A stretch of DNA of 64,000 nt. Source: Rhizoclosmatium globosum (Eukaryota > Chytridiomycota > Chytridiomycetes > Chytridiales > Chytriomycetaceae). A program made the translations under genes and the position numbers. How positions within the stretch are numbered: the stretch's first letter is position 1; each line of letters begins with the position of its first letter. Below the pieces are notes generated by a model. That model did not search any database. It was given only the letters and a program-made list of their open reading frames with translations, and had not been told where the DNA came from. Where the stretch lies: contig MCGO01000092.1 in the NCBI GenBank assembly GCA_002104985.1, forward strand, positions 1 to 64,000. Reading direction: 5' to 3'. This document shows, piece by piece, positions 1-12,512 of the stretch.

Positions 1-1433
1 TCTGGGTTTTGTGTCAGACAGGGTTTTGAAACAGTCGCTTCCCATGTTTTAGTAACAACGAGGACGACGACGATTCTTCAAGTGATAATGACGATGACGA
101 AGATGAAAAGCCAGCCAAAGTATGTGGCCGGAATCCATTCTTAAAGTAGGGGACTAAAATTCCGATAGAAAGCCGACAAGATGGATGTTGACGAAGACGA
201 ATCTTCAGAAGATGATTCTAGCTCTGAGTAAGTGTCGATACTCGACATGGTTGAGCTGATTTCAATTACGTTAGGGAGGAATCCAGTTCCGATGATGATT
301 CTGAGGATGAAAAACCTGTAAAGAAGGCTGCTAAAGTGGAGGAGGATAGTTCAGAGGACGATAGCAGCTCCGATGAGGAGTCTGAGGATGAGAAGCCTGT
401 TGCCAAAAAGTTGCTGCAAAGAAGGAAGAATCAAGCGATGACGACGACGACGAGAGCTCTGAGGACGATGATAGCTCTGATGACGAAGACGAGAAGCCTA
501 CACCATCAAAGAAAGCTGCTGTTGTTGCCAAGAAGGAGGAATCCAGTGACGACGACAGCTCGGACTCTGACGACGATGATAGTTCGGACGAGGAGGAAGA
601 GGAAAAGCCTGTTGCAAAGAAAGTCGCTGCCAAGAAGGAGGAATCTAGTGATGATGACGATGAGGACAGTTCCGAGGATGACGAAAGCTCTGACGACGAT
701 GAAGAAGAGAAACCTGTGGCAAAGAAAGCTGTTGTAAAGAAGGAGGAATCTAGCGATGATGACTCTAGCTCTGACGATGACAGCACCGAGGATGAAAGCT
801 CTGAGGATGATAGTTCAGATGAGGAAGATGAAAAGCCAGCACCTAAGAAGGCTGTCGCAAAGAAGGAGGAATCGAGTGACGAAGAGGATGATAGCAGTTC
901 TGATGAAGAGGAGGATGAAAAGCCAGCCCCAAAGAAGGCTGCCTCGAAGAAGGAAGAATCCAGTGACGATGACGATGATGATGATGACGACGACAGCAGT
1001 TCTGATGAGGAAGAGGAAGAGAAGCCTGCCCCACCTCCAAAGCGTAAGGCCGAGGAAGTTGCAACACCACCAGCTCCAAAGCGACAAAAGAAGGAGGAAG
1101 GCAGTGCACAAAAGACTCCACCGGTATGAACATGATTGTAACATCTGTTAGAGTACTTATCACCAGTATATTTTTCTACAATAGGAGCGATTCCAGCGCG
1201 TCAAGGCCGAAAATGTTGTTTTTGTTGACGAGCGACTGAAGGACAACCGATTCGAGTCAAAAGGAGGAGCTATTTCATCTTACGGAATGAAGGCGCACCA
1301 GGATCTGATTGTGACCAAGGGTAAAGGATTCACAAAAGAGAAGAACAAGAAGAAGAGAGGAAGCTACCGTGGAGGACAGATTGATCAAGAGAGTTATTCC
1401 ATCAAATTCAACTATGACGATGACGACGAATAA
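1..1433 (+). CDS. SRP40/NOLC1-like nucleolar phosphoprotein (5' end outside window)
   Basis: Likely nucleolar chaperone of the SRP40/NOLC1 (Nopp140) family, involved in snoRNP and ribosome biogenesis. The body consists of alternating acidic-serine blocks ([11 protein letters not shown]) and basic blocks (KPAPKKA, KKEE), the family hallmark. After an intron at 1124-1184 comes the conserved C-terminal SRP40 domain: FQRV near the start, a DNRFESKGG stretch, then [15 protein letters not shown] and SIKFNYD before the stop at 1431-1433. Exons read as about 53-119, 169-227, 275-1123 and 1185-1433, all with GT-AG borders. The frame breaks once near 410, where five A residues stand where six would keep the KK/KEESS repeat in frame; the rest is intact, so a consensus error is likely. 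The start codon lies upstream of the window. Family call is firm; exact orthology is not tested. Confidence 0.85.
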
Positions 1434-1560
1434 GTTATTTTTATTAGATTGTATTGTGGTCTTATTTGGATTCTTTTGATGGGTTCAGTGTTGAAATGCA
1501 CAGTAAAGACAATATTTTGATTAATTTGGAGATATCAGTTCTTAGTTCTTACTTTCTTGA

Positions 1561-4304
<2,744 letters not shown>

Positions 4305-4379
4305 AAGTTTTTGGTTTCAATAAATTATCTTGTGTGGGTCTAAGTTTTGGAATTTTGAGTGTGTGTTATTACAGTACAG

Positions 4380-4520
4380 CGGTATACTGTTGTAGCGCTT
4401 AGTATACGGTGTACAGTGTACGGTATATTGTATAGTATACGGTATACAAAGTACGGATAGTGTATAGTGTATAGTGAAAAGTATATACCGTATACCGTAT
4501 AATATTTTCTGCATCGTGTA
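4380..4520. repeat. TATAC-rich inverted repeat 3' of CDC5
   Basis: Intergenic stretch dominated by GTATAC/GTACA palindromic units. A perfect 12 bp inverted repeat is formed by TATACGGTATAC at 4436-4447 and GTATACCGTATA at 4490-4501, separated by 42 bp, with further partial copies on both sides. It could form a cruciform or a transcript hairpin downstream of CDC5. No coding content is visible. Confidence 0.7.
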
Positions 4521-4801
4521 CAGTCCACAGCTTTACCGCCATACCCTGACAAGTATGTCTCCATTGTACATTAACGGTTTACTGATTCCTTACGATGGAC
4601 TGCCAAAACGGTTTGGCAGTTCATGCGACAAGGGACACCCATTCCTTGTATTCATTTTATCACAGCCGCCATGATAATGGTTGTATGCTAAAACCCTGAA
4701 TGCGGTCTGCGACGTTACCCCCATCCATATTCCCCTCAATCAAAATCCATCATCAAACTGCCAACCCCAACCTTCACTTCAACAAACGAAGCTGCCCAAA
4801 A

Positions 4802-4888
4802 GACGACAACTGCAGGACTTGAACCTGCGCTCCCAGAGGGAATTGCATTTCGAGTGCAACGCCTTAACCACTCGGCCAAATTGCCGTC
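4802..4888 (-). tRNA. tRNA-Ser(CGA)
   Basis: The reverse strand folds as a class II tRNA. Acceptor GACGGCA pairs with TGTCGTC, the D arm contains TGGCCGAGTGGTTAAGGC, and the anticodon stem TTGCA/TGCAA encloses loop CTCGAAA with anticodon CGA. A short variable arm follows, then a T arm with GGTTCAAGTCC. There is no intron. A T run (TTTT) follows immediately on the transcribed strand, as expected for an RNA polymerase III terminator. The variable arm and TGGCCGAG signature are typical of Ser/Leu tRNAs, and the anticodon makes it serine. Confidence 0.92.
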
Positions 4889-5336
4889 TGATCGTTCTTT
4901 GTTTCAGTTGGTTACGGAGGTTGCTTTCATTCTGGACTATTGGACTTATTCCATGCGCTTCTTCGCTTAGTTTCGGCCTGCCTTCAGTAATGAGTCTAGT
5001 ACATGGATAAGTTCAATCAATGCACCTAAGGAGCTTCACGAAAATCTGCTTGTTTTTACAGCTTATAACGATTGGAATACCTTGAAAATGCGTTTTGATG
5101 ACCGCATTTTCGGATTTTGAAGTGGGAAAATAACTTAGAATATAAACCATTGAGTCTTCGTTAGTTTCGGATATTATGACGTGCTTTTCAAAAATTAATT
5201 CCATACAACCTTATTACTCTCATCCATAATTAATAAATACGACGGGATTGTACAAATTAGGGCTTCCTCAGCCGCTCTCCCCATCTGGTGCTCCTTCTTT
5301 TCGCACAGTTCATAAGAGAAAAGATCATTCCGTGAA
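4889..5336. other. Intergenic, no gene seen
   Basis: No supported coding sequence. From about 5140 the sequence is the left end of the tandem duplication: the stretch around 5204-5260 (ending TTAATAAATACGAC) recurs near 7290-7325 upstream of the second tRNA-Ala-like gene. Confidence 0.6.
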
Positions 5337-5408
5337 TGGAGGAGAAGGGCATTGATCCCTTTGCCTCTCGCATGCAAAGCGAGCGCTCTACCATATGAGC
5401 TACACCCC
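5337..5408 (-). tRNA. tRNA-Ala(TGC)-like, first copy
   Basis: The reverse strand reads GGGGTGTAGCTCA, then GGTAGAGCGCTCGC, loop TTTGCAT (anticodon TGC) and GCGAG, matching eukaryotic tRNA-Ala closely in the D and anticodon arms. The acceptor keeps G3-U70, the alanine identity pair. The 5' acceptor strand is one base shorter than usual with mismatches at the lower pairs, and the T loop reads ATCAATG instead of TTCRA. It may be a divergent working gene or a decaying one. A second copy at 7442-7513 is identical over all 72 bases although the flanks have diverged, which argues for constraint or recent conversion. Confidence 0.62.
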
Positions 5409-5562
5409 GGTTACATTGGCAAAGGTCGTATGTATTTAAAACGACACTAAACCGCAGCAACTCCACAAGAGTCAATATTTGAGATGAGTTGGAATTCAGT
5501 TTCTCCATTTCAAAATACAATAAAACGTTTAATCCTAACAGCTGTTGTCATTTATTGTCAAT

Positions 5563-6967
5563 TTACTCAGATTTCTTTTTGGTGAACGAGAGAAACTGAA
5601 ATCCAAAGAAAGAGAGGAAACCTGTCCAAAACCACTCCAACCACGTCAATTCTTCGCGAAGGGCAAAGTCTCCGCCAGCAAGCGATGTCAACCAATCACA
5701 CGCATTTTCAAGCCCTCTTTCCTCCCTCATTCGATATCCCAACTCCTTCGCAGCAGCTGTCGTTTTTGGCTCCTGTGCTTTATTAATCAAAGCGGAAAGT
5801 TGTTTTCCAGTGAGGCTACAGAATGGTCCCGCATTGATTCCTGCTCCGGTCTTTGCGATATACTCTGCCCACAGAGGTTGATCGGTACAAAAGGTACAGA
5901 TAACAACTGGTTTCCCTCCACGCGCCGCTTCGGCTGTCTTTCCTGCCCCACCATGATGAACAATAACAGAACATTGTGAAAATAAAACGTTATGTGGCTC
6001 ACTGGTCACAACAGTACCCGGCCAGAATTTCCCCACTTTTCCTGTAATGCCTTTCCTGATGGTGTCGTTACTTCCTTGGTATTATCCATATTTCTTGCAA
6101 ACACAATGAAGCGTGTAGCTTGCGCCGAATGCTCAACTACTTCGTTGATAAATGCAAAAAAGTCCGTACACAAATCGGCCGCCATACTCCCGAATCCAAT
6201 GTATACAGGAGCGTCACCATCATCCAAAAAAGCCTCTGTTTCTGGAGAGAGCAAGTTGTTCCCAAATCTATTCTCGTATAAGACGTTTCCTCCGACCAAA
6301 ATATCAGCGGGCCAGTCACTTGGTCTGGGCATGATGTTATGGGAACAAGCAAAATAGTGTGGGAGAATCCGTTGAGGTGGGAGGACCGCCTTGACCATAT
6401 TGATATTACTGAATTCACTGAAGTCCAGATTTCTGACATGTTTTAAAACTGGGGCATGCACAACGAGTGAAGAAGCAGATTGCACAATCGAATTGAGAGA
6501 CCAAATGGTAAGATCCATGGAAATACCTGGCATGGAATCTGAGATGCCGGAAACAAGTCCAGAACGAGGTGGATTCCGCAAAAAGGCACACCTGATAGAT
6601 AGTGCATCATTGGTGCAAGGAAAGTAACTGCAGGGCCGCAGACAACAAGAGTAACGTCCTTGTCGTTCTTGAGATAAGTAAGAACCTGATGTACAGTTTT
6701 TCCAAGTCGCTCCTTGTTATAGAAGTCATTCAACAGCAGTTTCATGTTTCCTGTGGTTAAGGCTTGGGCGACAAGGCTTTCACTCATGTCCTTTGTGAGA
6801 TGTCCTGGTAGATCAACAAACTGGATGCCTTCTCTCTCAATCCATGGTTGAAAAAGGCGTTGTGCCAGGATAACAGCGGGAATTCCACGACGAATCAGTT
6901 CTTTGGCAATTGCAACAAAGGGTTGCACGTCTCCGCGAGATCCTAAAACGACAAATGCGATCTTCAT
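5563..6967 (-). pseudogene. GT28/UGT-type glycosyltransferase, copy 1 (two frameshifts)
   Basis: Resembles the sterol/macrolide glucosyltransferase group (GT1/GT28 fold) that transfers a sugar from a nucleotide donor. The N-terminus has the GT28 signature KIAFVVLGSRGDVQPF. The C-terminal donor-binding segment holds CSVIVHHGGAGKTAEAA and CTFCTDQPLWA. About 465 codons in all. Compared with the neighbouring copy, the frame is lost by one missing base near 6451-6470 (after GLSIR..LLLHS) and again near 6003-6020 (before VTSEPHN). The second HHGGAG motif is intact but G-K-T replaces the commoner G-T-T. Because other conserved genes here show single-base breaks, these could be sequencing errors; as given, the gene cannot make a full-length protein. 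No signal peptide is seen. Confidence 0.75.
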
Positions 6968-7441
6968 AACGTTGAGTGTTCTTTGTGAAGGAGATCGGAT
7001 TTTTTCACACAGATATTAACAAGTGATAGAAAGGGAAAAACTTTGTTTTGGCAAGTGTGAAAATAAAACCCACTTTGTAGAACATCATATTCAGTGATCA
7101 GACGTTAGTGGTCGGTGACATCACGAGTGATGATCCTCGGCATATAGTGTAGACTCGGTTCAAACAAACCAGTTAAAAATCATTTAACCTCGGAATATAA
7201 ACCACACAGTCTACTTCTGTTTCGCTTAGTTTTAAGCGCTGTTCAAAAATTCTGCATTAGGCTCTTTTCAAGAACGCAGGATTCCATACAACCTTATTAC
7301 TCTCATCCATAATTAATAAATACGACTGGATTTTACAAATTGCGATAGAAGTAGGCTTCCTTAACCGCTCTTCCCATCTGCATTCTCAGTCTTCACTCTG
7401 TCTTGAGCACCTACAATCATGGAAAATTTAAAATAAATTCA
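6968..7441. other. Intergenic between glycosyltransferase copies
   Basis: Contains the presumed promoter of copy 1 and, from about 7195, the start of the second duplication unit. No coding sequence or further RNA gene is supported. Confidence 0.55.
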
Positions 7442-7513
7442 TGGAGGAGAAGGGCATTGATCCCTTTGCCTCTCGCATGCAAAGCGAGCGCTCTACCATA
7501 TGAGCTACACCCC
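7442..7513 (-). tRNA. tRNA-Ala(TGC)-like, second copy
   Basis: Identical over 72 bases to the copy at 5337-5408: anticodon TGC in loop TTTGCAT, G3-U70 retained, the same shortened acceptor strand and ATCAATG T loop. It sits at the equivalent place in the second duplication unit, downstream of glycosyltransferase copy 2. Absence of any substitution while both flanks differ suggests selection or gene conversion. Confidence 0.62.
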
Positions 7514-8939
7514 ATTACTTCGGTAACGTCATTACGTTGGTATTCGTCCGTATGTATATATTTAAAACGACACCAAAGCACAGCAACTCCACAAGAGTCA
7601 ATATTTGAGATGAGTTGGAATTCAGTTTCTTCATGCCAAAATACAATAAAGCGGTTGATTCTAACAGCTACAGTCATTTATTGTCAAAGTACTCACTTAG
7701 TTTTCTTTTTGGTGGAGGAGGTCTGAAATGCAAAGAGTGAGAGGAAAACCGCCCAAACCCACTCTAACCACGTCAATTCCTTGCGAAGGGCAAAGTCTCC
7801 GCCAGCAAGTGATGTCAACCAATCACACGCATTTTCAAGCCCTCTTTCCTCCCTCATTCGGACTCCCAACTCCTTCGCTGCAGCCATCATTTTTGGCTCG
7901 CGTGCTTTATTAATCAACACGGCAAGTTGTTTTCCAGTGAGGCTACAAAATGGCCCCGCATTGATTCCTGCTCCGGCCTTTGCGATATATGCTGCCCACA
8001 TTGGTTGATCGGTACAAAATGTACAGATGACAGCTGGTTTACCCGAACGTGCAGCTTCAGCCGTTGTTCCAGCCCCGCCATGATGAACAATAACAGAGCA
8101 TTGTGGGAATAGTATGTTATGTGGCTCACTCGCAATCACAAGTACCCGTTCTGAATTCTCCCACTTTTTCTGCAATCTATCTCCTGACGGACTGGTTACT
8201 GTTGTGGAATTGTCCATGTTTCTTGTGAACACAATGAAACGCGCAGATGTGCTGAATGTTCAACCACTTCGTCGATAAATGCTGGGAAGTCTGTGCACCA
8301 ATCGACACACATACTCCCAAACCCGATGTATATTGGTGCGTTTCCATCTTTTAAAAATGCCCTTGTTTTTGGAGAAAGCACATCGTGCATAAATCGGTTT
8401 TCGTACAATACACTTCCTCCAACCAAAATGTCTTCAGGCCAGTCAGTTGGTCTGGGCATAATACTATATGAACAAGCAAAGTAATGCGGTAGAGAATGCT
8501 GCCTTGGAAAGACTACCTTTGTAGTGTCAAAGTCACAAAAGTCGCTGAAGTCAAGTTCTCTGACATAATTTATGATTGGCCTGTATACAGCAATGTAAAG
8601 AAGCATATTGATGGTTCTGATTGAAAGGCCAAATGGTAGGATAATTTGCGAAAGCTGAGAAGGAAGTTGGGATGAAGGAAAGAGGTCCAAGACAAGTTGG
8701 ATTCCACAAAATGGTACTCCTGAAAGTTGATACATGATTGGCGCAAGGAAAGTGAGTGCCGGACCACAAGCAACGAGGGAAACCTCTTGGTCACTTTTGA
8801 GATAGGCGAGGATCTGGAGCACACTCTTTCCCAGTCGTTCCTTGTTATAAAAGTCATTCAAGATCAGATTCATATTTCCAGTAATGATGGCTTCAGCAAT
8901 GAGACTTTCATTCATATCTTTCGTTAGATCACCAGGGAT

Positions 8940-9414
8940 TGTGAGATATACTGCTTATCTTCTACAATTCCTTTCCGGGTTATCTTTCTTCTCTCTAGTT
9001 TCCAGTCCACTCAGTGTCTCACAGTCCACTTGGTGCCTCCCACTATTTTTACACCAAGTGAAAGTCCATTTAATCACTCCATTTAATCATTCCTTAAATC
9101 TCTCCCTTTCCCTTGAGTGTATAAGAAGCAAGGGACTCCCCTTTGATACTGGTATCTACCAGTTTGTCATTTGGGTTCTCGTCGCCTTGCCGCATCTGTT
9201 GCTTACCTTATTGCAACAACACTCAGGGTAATTCTCTTTTGTTTGTAAATGATTCTCTTATTATCGAAGTTCTAAATATAATCGATCTACCAGTTTGTCA
9301 TTTGGGTTCTCGTCGCCTTGCCGCATCTGTTGCTTACCTTATTGCAACAACACTCAGGCCACGAACCAAATTACAAGCATTACTATTACGAGCTTCGTCT
9401 CCGAGGTTCTCATT
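8940..9414 (+). repeat. 5' LTR of copia-1
   Basis: Begins TGTGAGATA and ends GGTTCTCATT, with a short inverted TGAGA/TCTCA near the ends. Contains an internal duplication of 72 bp (9156-9227 and 9287-9358, starting CTACCAGTTTGTCATTTGGG). The target duplication GGGAT lies just outside at 8935-8939. Confidence 0.93.
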
Positions 9415-9501
9415 GATTAAGAGTCTCAACAGCTCTACACCTCGCTTCTATTTGCTGGATTACTCTTTGTCTTTGCTCGACTCCAGCCTTCTCTTCTTAC
9501 A

Positions 9502-10776
9502 ATGTCCACTCGAACCAACACTGTTCCAGCTGGAAAATTGTCTCGCGCCAATGCAGCCACTCACTTTCACAAATTCCTTCAGACAGCCAGTTTTGCACTC
9601 AATGCTCTGGAACCTGGAAAGGGTATGGTGCGGCCAAATCATCTCAATGCCAAGGGAATGGATCGTTTTACCACTGATTTTCCAGCCCCAACTGCGGCTG
9701 AATTCCCAGCAACTCGAATTGCAGCAGTTGCTGCTGTGGTAGCTGTTGGTGCCCCTGGTGATGCCAACTACCAACCAGCTTTACCTTCAATCCCAGCTCG
9801 TGAAGATTGGAAAGATCTCAACACTCAGACTATGATTCACAATCAATATAATGATATTCTTCGTGGTGGACTGGTGAAGTTTCTTGATGACGATCTGGCA
9901 AAGTATTTTGTGGTGAATCCAGCGAATCCTCAAACGCCACATCAACAATGGACAACTTTTCTCCGTGAAATTGACCATCATACCACGTCTAGTATTGATA
10001 CTCGAAAGGCTTTGATGGATCGCCCAAAGCAACTATCTCATGAATCTGCACTCCAATACATGGAAAGACTTGCTCAAGTCCAGTATGAGTTATCTTTGGA
10101 TGGTTTCCCAGCAGCCGCTGATATTAATGTCACTCAAACAAGATGGGGTGAAAGAGCACGTCTTGGTCTTCATCCTGACACTGCTGTGGACTTGGTCGAT
10201 TCATTCCGTCGCAATGTTGACAATGCTGGTGTTGCTGCTCCTCGCAATACTATTGTGGAAATGGTTGATTTTCTGGCTGCAAGATCTGCATTCCTCAAAC
10301 AGCTTGCTGCACAACGTGGAGACGATGACACTCGTCAAGTAGGTTCAGCTCTTCAAGCAAACACTTCCTCTCAGTCTACTGTGCAACCATCGTCACAACA
10401 TCATCATGTCACTTCTGGTCAGCGTTCAGGTGGCCGTGGCCAACGTGATCGTGATGCTCGCGATAGAGATCCCAATGAAGTCTTTGTCAGAAACTTACCC
10501 CCTGGAATTTCTGAGGAAGCAGTGAAGAATGCAATGTCTCGATTTGGTCCAACAGGACGAGTGTCCCTTGGTCAAGGAAAGACTCTTGGCCTTGGTTGGG
10601 TTACTTTCTCTACAGCTGCTGGAGCGGCAGCAGCTATTGCGTGTAAAACTATGGCTATTGGGAGACTGGATCAGCAAGGCAAGCCTCTTCCACTGGTGAT
10701 GGTCAAGTCAGTTGCTCAACCAGGAAGAATACAGGTGGCAGCAACTTGGGAGGAGCATTTGTGGTCATCGAAATAA
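9502..10776 (+). CDS. copia-1 Gag with C-terminal RRM domain
   Basis: Capsid protein of the retrotransposon, about 424 residues, starting MSTRTNTVPAGKLSR shortly after the 5' LTR. The first 290 residues are a helical capsid-like region. After a Gly/Arg/Asp-rich linker (GQRSGGRGQRDRDARDRD) follows an RNA-recognition motif at about 325-410: RNP2 VFVRNLP and RNP1 LGLGWVTF. No CCHC zinc knuckle (CX2CX4HX4C) is present. The RRM therefore probably takes over genomic RNA binding; this is inference. The frame overlaps the next ORF by 31 bases in another frame, which could be a programmed frameshift or a defect. Confidence 0.85.
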   Translation: MSTRTNTVPAGKLSRANAATHFHKFLQTASFALNALEPGKGMVRPNHLNAKGMDRFTTDFPAPTAAEFPATRIAAVAAVVAVGAPGDANYQPALPSIPAREDWKDLNTQTMIHNQYNDILRGGLVKFLDDDLAKYFVVNPANPQTPHQQWTTFLREIDHHTTSSIDTRKALMDRPKQLSHESALQYMERLAQVQYELSLDGFPAAADINVTQTRWGERARLGLHPDTAVDLVDSFRRNVDNAGVAAPRNTIVEMVDFLAARSAFLKQLAAQRGDDDTRQVGSALQANTSSQSTVQPSSQHHHVTSGQRSGGRGQRDRDARDRDPNEVFVRNLPPGISEEAVKNAMSRFGPTGRVSLGQGKTLGLGWVTFSTAAGAAAAIACKTMAIGRLDQQGKPLPLVMVKSVAQPGRIQVAATWEEHLWSSK

Positions 10777-12512
10777 ACAACGATATTGATGCCTACTCTC
10801 TTGTCTCAACCAAAACTATAACTGTCAATGTTGACTCTGCAGCAACTGGATCCCTTGGAAATGATCCAATGTTTGATGTATCCTCGCGCTCAGCCACTGT
10901 TTATGGAGGAATCAGCGGCGCAAAGATTGTTGGTCCTGGGAGAGAAGGAGTAATTTCAGGCACCACAGCAATCTCTGAGATATATACAACACCTCCAATT
11001 GAGTATATACCTGCAGCCAACCATAATCTTCTCAGTGTCTGGGACATAACAACTAAGAACAAGTTTGATGTGCTATTTGATCACAACGATATGTCAGTCA
11101 ATATTGGTCACTTTCCTGCAAACAAATCTCGTACTGTAGTTGCAAAAGGTGTTGGAGACAAAGGACTTTTTCCACTTGTGATCAAATCACCTGTTAATCC
11201 AACCAACAATCTTGGACTAGCTGCTGCAAAGAAACCTAAGCCTCAGACTTTCTCTACTCAAAATCATATTTGGCACAATCGCACTCATATTGGTGATGGT
11301 CAGCTGGAGAGAACTTTTCGTCTCAAGGCTGTGGATGGTCTTGATCTTGATGCTGAAGTACTGGTGAATGGGTCTTGTCCCTGTGAGGCATGTATTCTTG
11401 GAAAACTGCCCCGTTTACCACATTCTAGATCTAAAGGAGCACAATATGTCCCAGATGACCTCCTGGCAGTCGTAACTATGGATCTAATGGTATTTTCAAA
11501 TGTCTCACTTGGAGGTAGTAAATATTGGATATCGTTCACTGTTCCAAACGCACTTGGGTATCGCTTTGGGTTTGGAGTAGACAGTAAAGGCAAAGCTGCA
11601 AAACATTTGCAATGGTCCTGGAGATGGTTGGAACGAACAACTGGACAGAAAGTGAAATCATGGTTTCTGGACAAAGGTGGTGAAAACCACCCTCAATGGT
11701 TTCTGGACATGTGTGAGGAGAATGGTGTGTCATTCATCAACACTGGTACAGCAGAGCCTGAATCTTTGGGTATGGAGGAAGGCTGGCATGGCATTGCAAT
11801 GGGCAGACACCGTGCTCTACAAATAAGGGCAAACGCTCCTACCAATCTTTGGGTTGATGGAATGAACAACCAGTGCCAAATCTACAACAGTTTCCTCCAC
11901 AGTGATCACACTATCACCCCTCATCAAGCACTCTTTGGAAAGAAGCCAACAGTTCGCGATCTTAAGACAATGTTCCAGACAATGTACATTCGTGTACTAC
12001 CCAAGAACTACATAGATGGGAAAGTCAGTCCACGTGCTGTCCGAGGACGCTACATTGGCCACTCCAACTATCCATGGCAACCTCGCCGGGAACATCCAGG
12101 ATACCGATGTCTTACCGTTGATAATGATGCCACATCCATCATGGTAGGAAGGGATGTGTATTTCAGGGAAGATCACTTCCATCCCGGAACTCATGAACCT
12201 CTTTCTGCACCTATTCGATCTCTCAGCTGGTCTGACTTCAGAGATGACACTGGATTTCCTCATGACCCTGAAACCATTCAAGACAACTTGGAACGCCGAC
12301 GATCATGGGGGGTGCTTACAATGATGAAACATCTGAATCAGTTGTCATCAATGAAGTGGAGAGAGATGTATCTTCAACTGCAACACAACCTCACGCAATC
12401 TTATCTCCAACACCATCCCTTGATCAACCATCAACACCATCAGATTATGGAACTCCAGCAGAAACTCCAGCGACAGCAACACCGCCTAGCCAAGTGGATG
12501 TTAATGTTGTAG
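10746..12512 (+). CDS. copia-1 protease and integrase region
   Basis: First part of Pol. An aspartic-protease-like VDSAATG motif lies near the N-terminus, followed by the GAG-pre-integrase zinc-binding module WHNRTHIG ... CPCEACILGK (HHCC). The integrase core follows with TMDLM, FLDKGGEN and the glutamate-bearing MEEGWHG segment. It ends in a region typical of copia integrase C-termini (RGRYIGHSNYPW). The frame overlaps the RT frame from 12305. The switch lies near the G6 run at 12305-12311, so one missing or extra G would fuse the two. Confidence 0.85.
   Translation: MGGAFVVIEINNDIDAYSLVSTKTITVNVDSAATGSLGNDPMFDVSSRSATVYGGISGAKIVGPGREGVISGTTAISEIYTTPPIEYIPAANHNLLSVWDITTKNKFDVLFDHNDMSVNIGHFPANKSRTVVAKGVGDKGLFPLVIKSPVNPTNNLGLAAAKKPKPQTFSTQNHIWHNRTHIGDGQLERTFRLKAVDGLDLDAEVLVNGSCPCEACILGKLPRLPHSRSKGAQYVPDDLLAVVTMDLMVFSNVSLGGSKYWISFTVPNALGYRFGFGVDSKGKAAKHLQWSWRWLERTTGQKVKSWFLDKGGENHPQWFLDMCEENGVSFINTGTAEPESLGMEEGWHGIAMGRHRALQIRANAPTNLWVDGMNNQCQIYNSFLHSDHTITPHQALFGKKPTVRDLKTMFQTMYIRVLPKNYIDGKVSPRAVRGRYIGHSNYPWQPRREHPGYRCLTVDNDATSIMVGRDVYFREDHFHPGTHEPLSAPIRSLSWSDFRDDTGFPHDPETIQDNLERRRSWGVLTMMKHLNQLSSMKWREMYLQLQHNLTQSYLQHHPLINHQHHQIMELQQKLQRQQHRLAKWMLML

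Larger units (their letters stand above)
5140..7190. repeat. Tandem duplication unit 1 (tRNA-Ala-like + glycosyltransferase)
   Basis: This block of about 2 kb (about 5140-7190) is repeated head-to-tail as about 7195-8939 continuing at 15220-15380, once the copia insertion is removed. Shared parts are the sequence around TTCCATACAACCTTATTACTC (5198 and 7290), the tRNA-Ala-like gene and the glycosyltransferase. The coding parts have diverged substantially in places, so the duplication is not recent. Limits are approximate. Confidence 0.7.

Noticed and set aside
9156..9358. Direct repeats suggestive of a repeat array
   Set aside because: Only two 72 bp units, both inside an LTR; no regular spacers or cas-like genes, and the genome is eukaryotic.
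10746..10776. Programmed frameshift between copia-1 Gag and Pol
   Set aside because: The overlap exists but I see no convincing slippery site with a supporting structure, and single-base errors are common in this window. Left open, not claimed.
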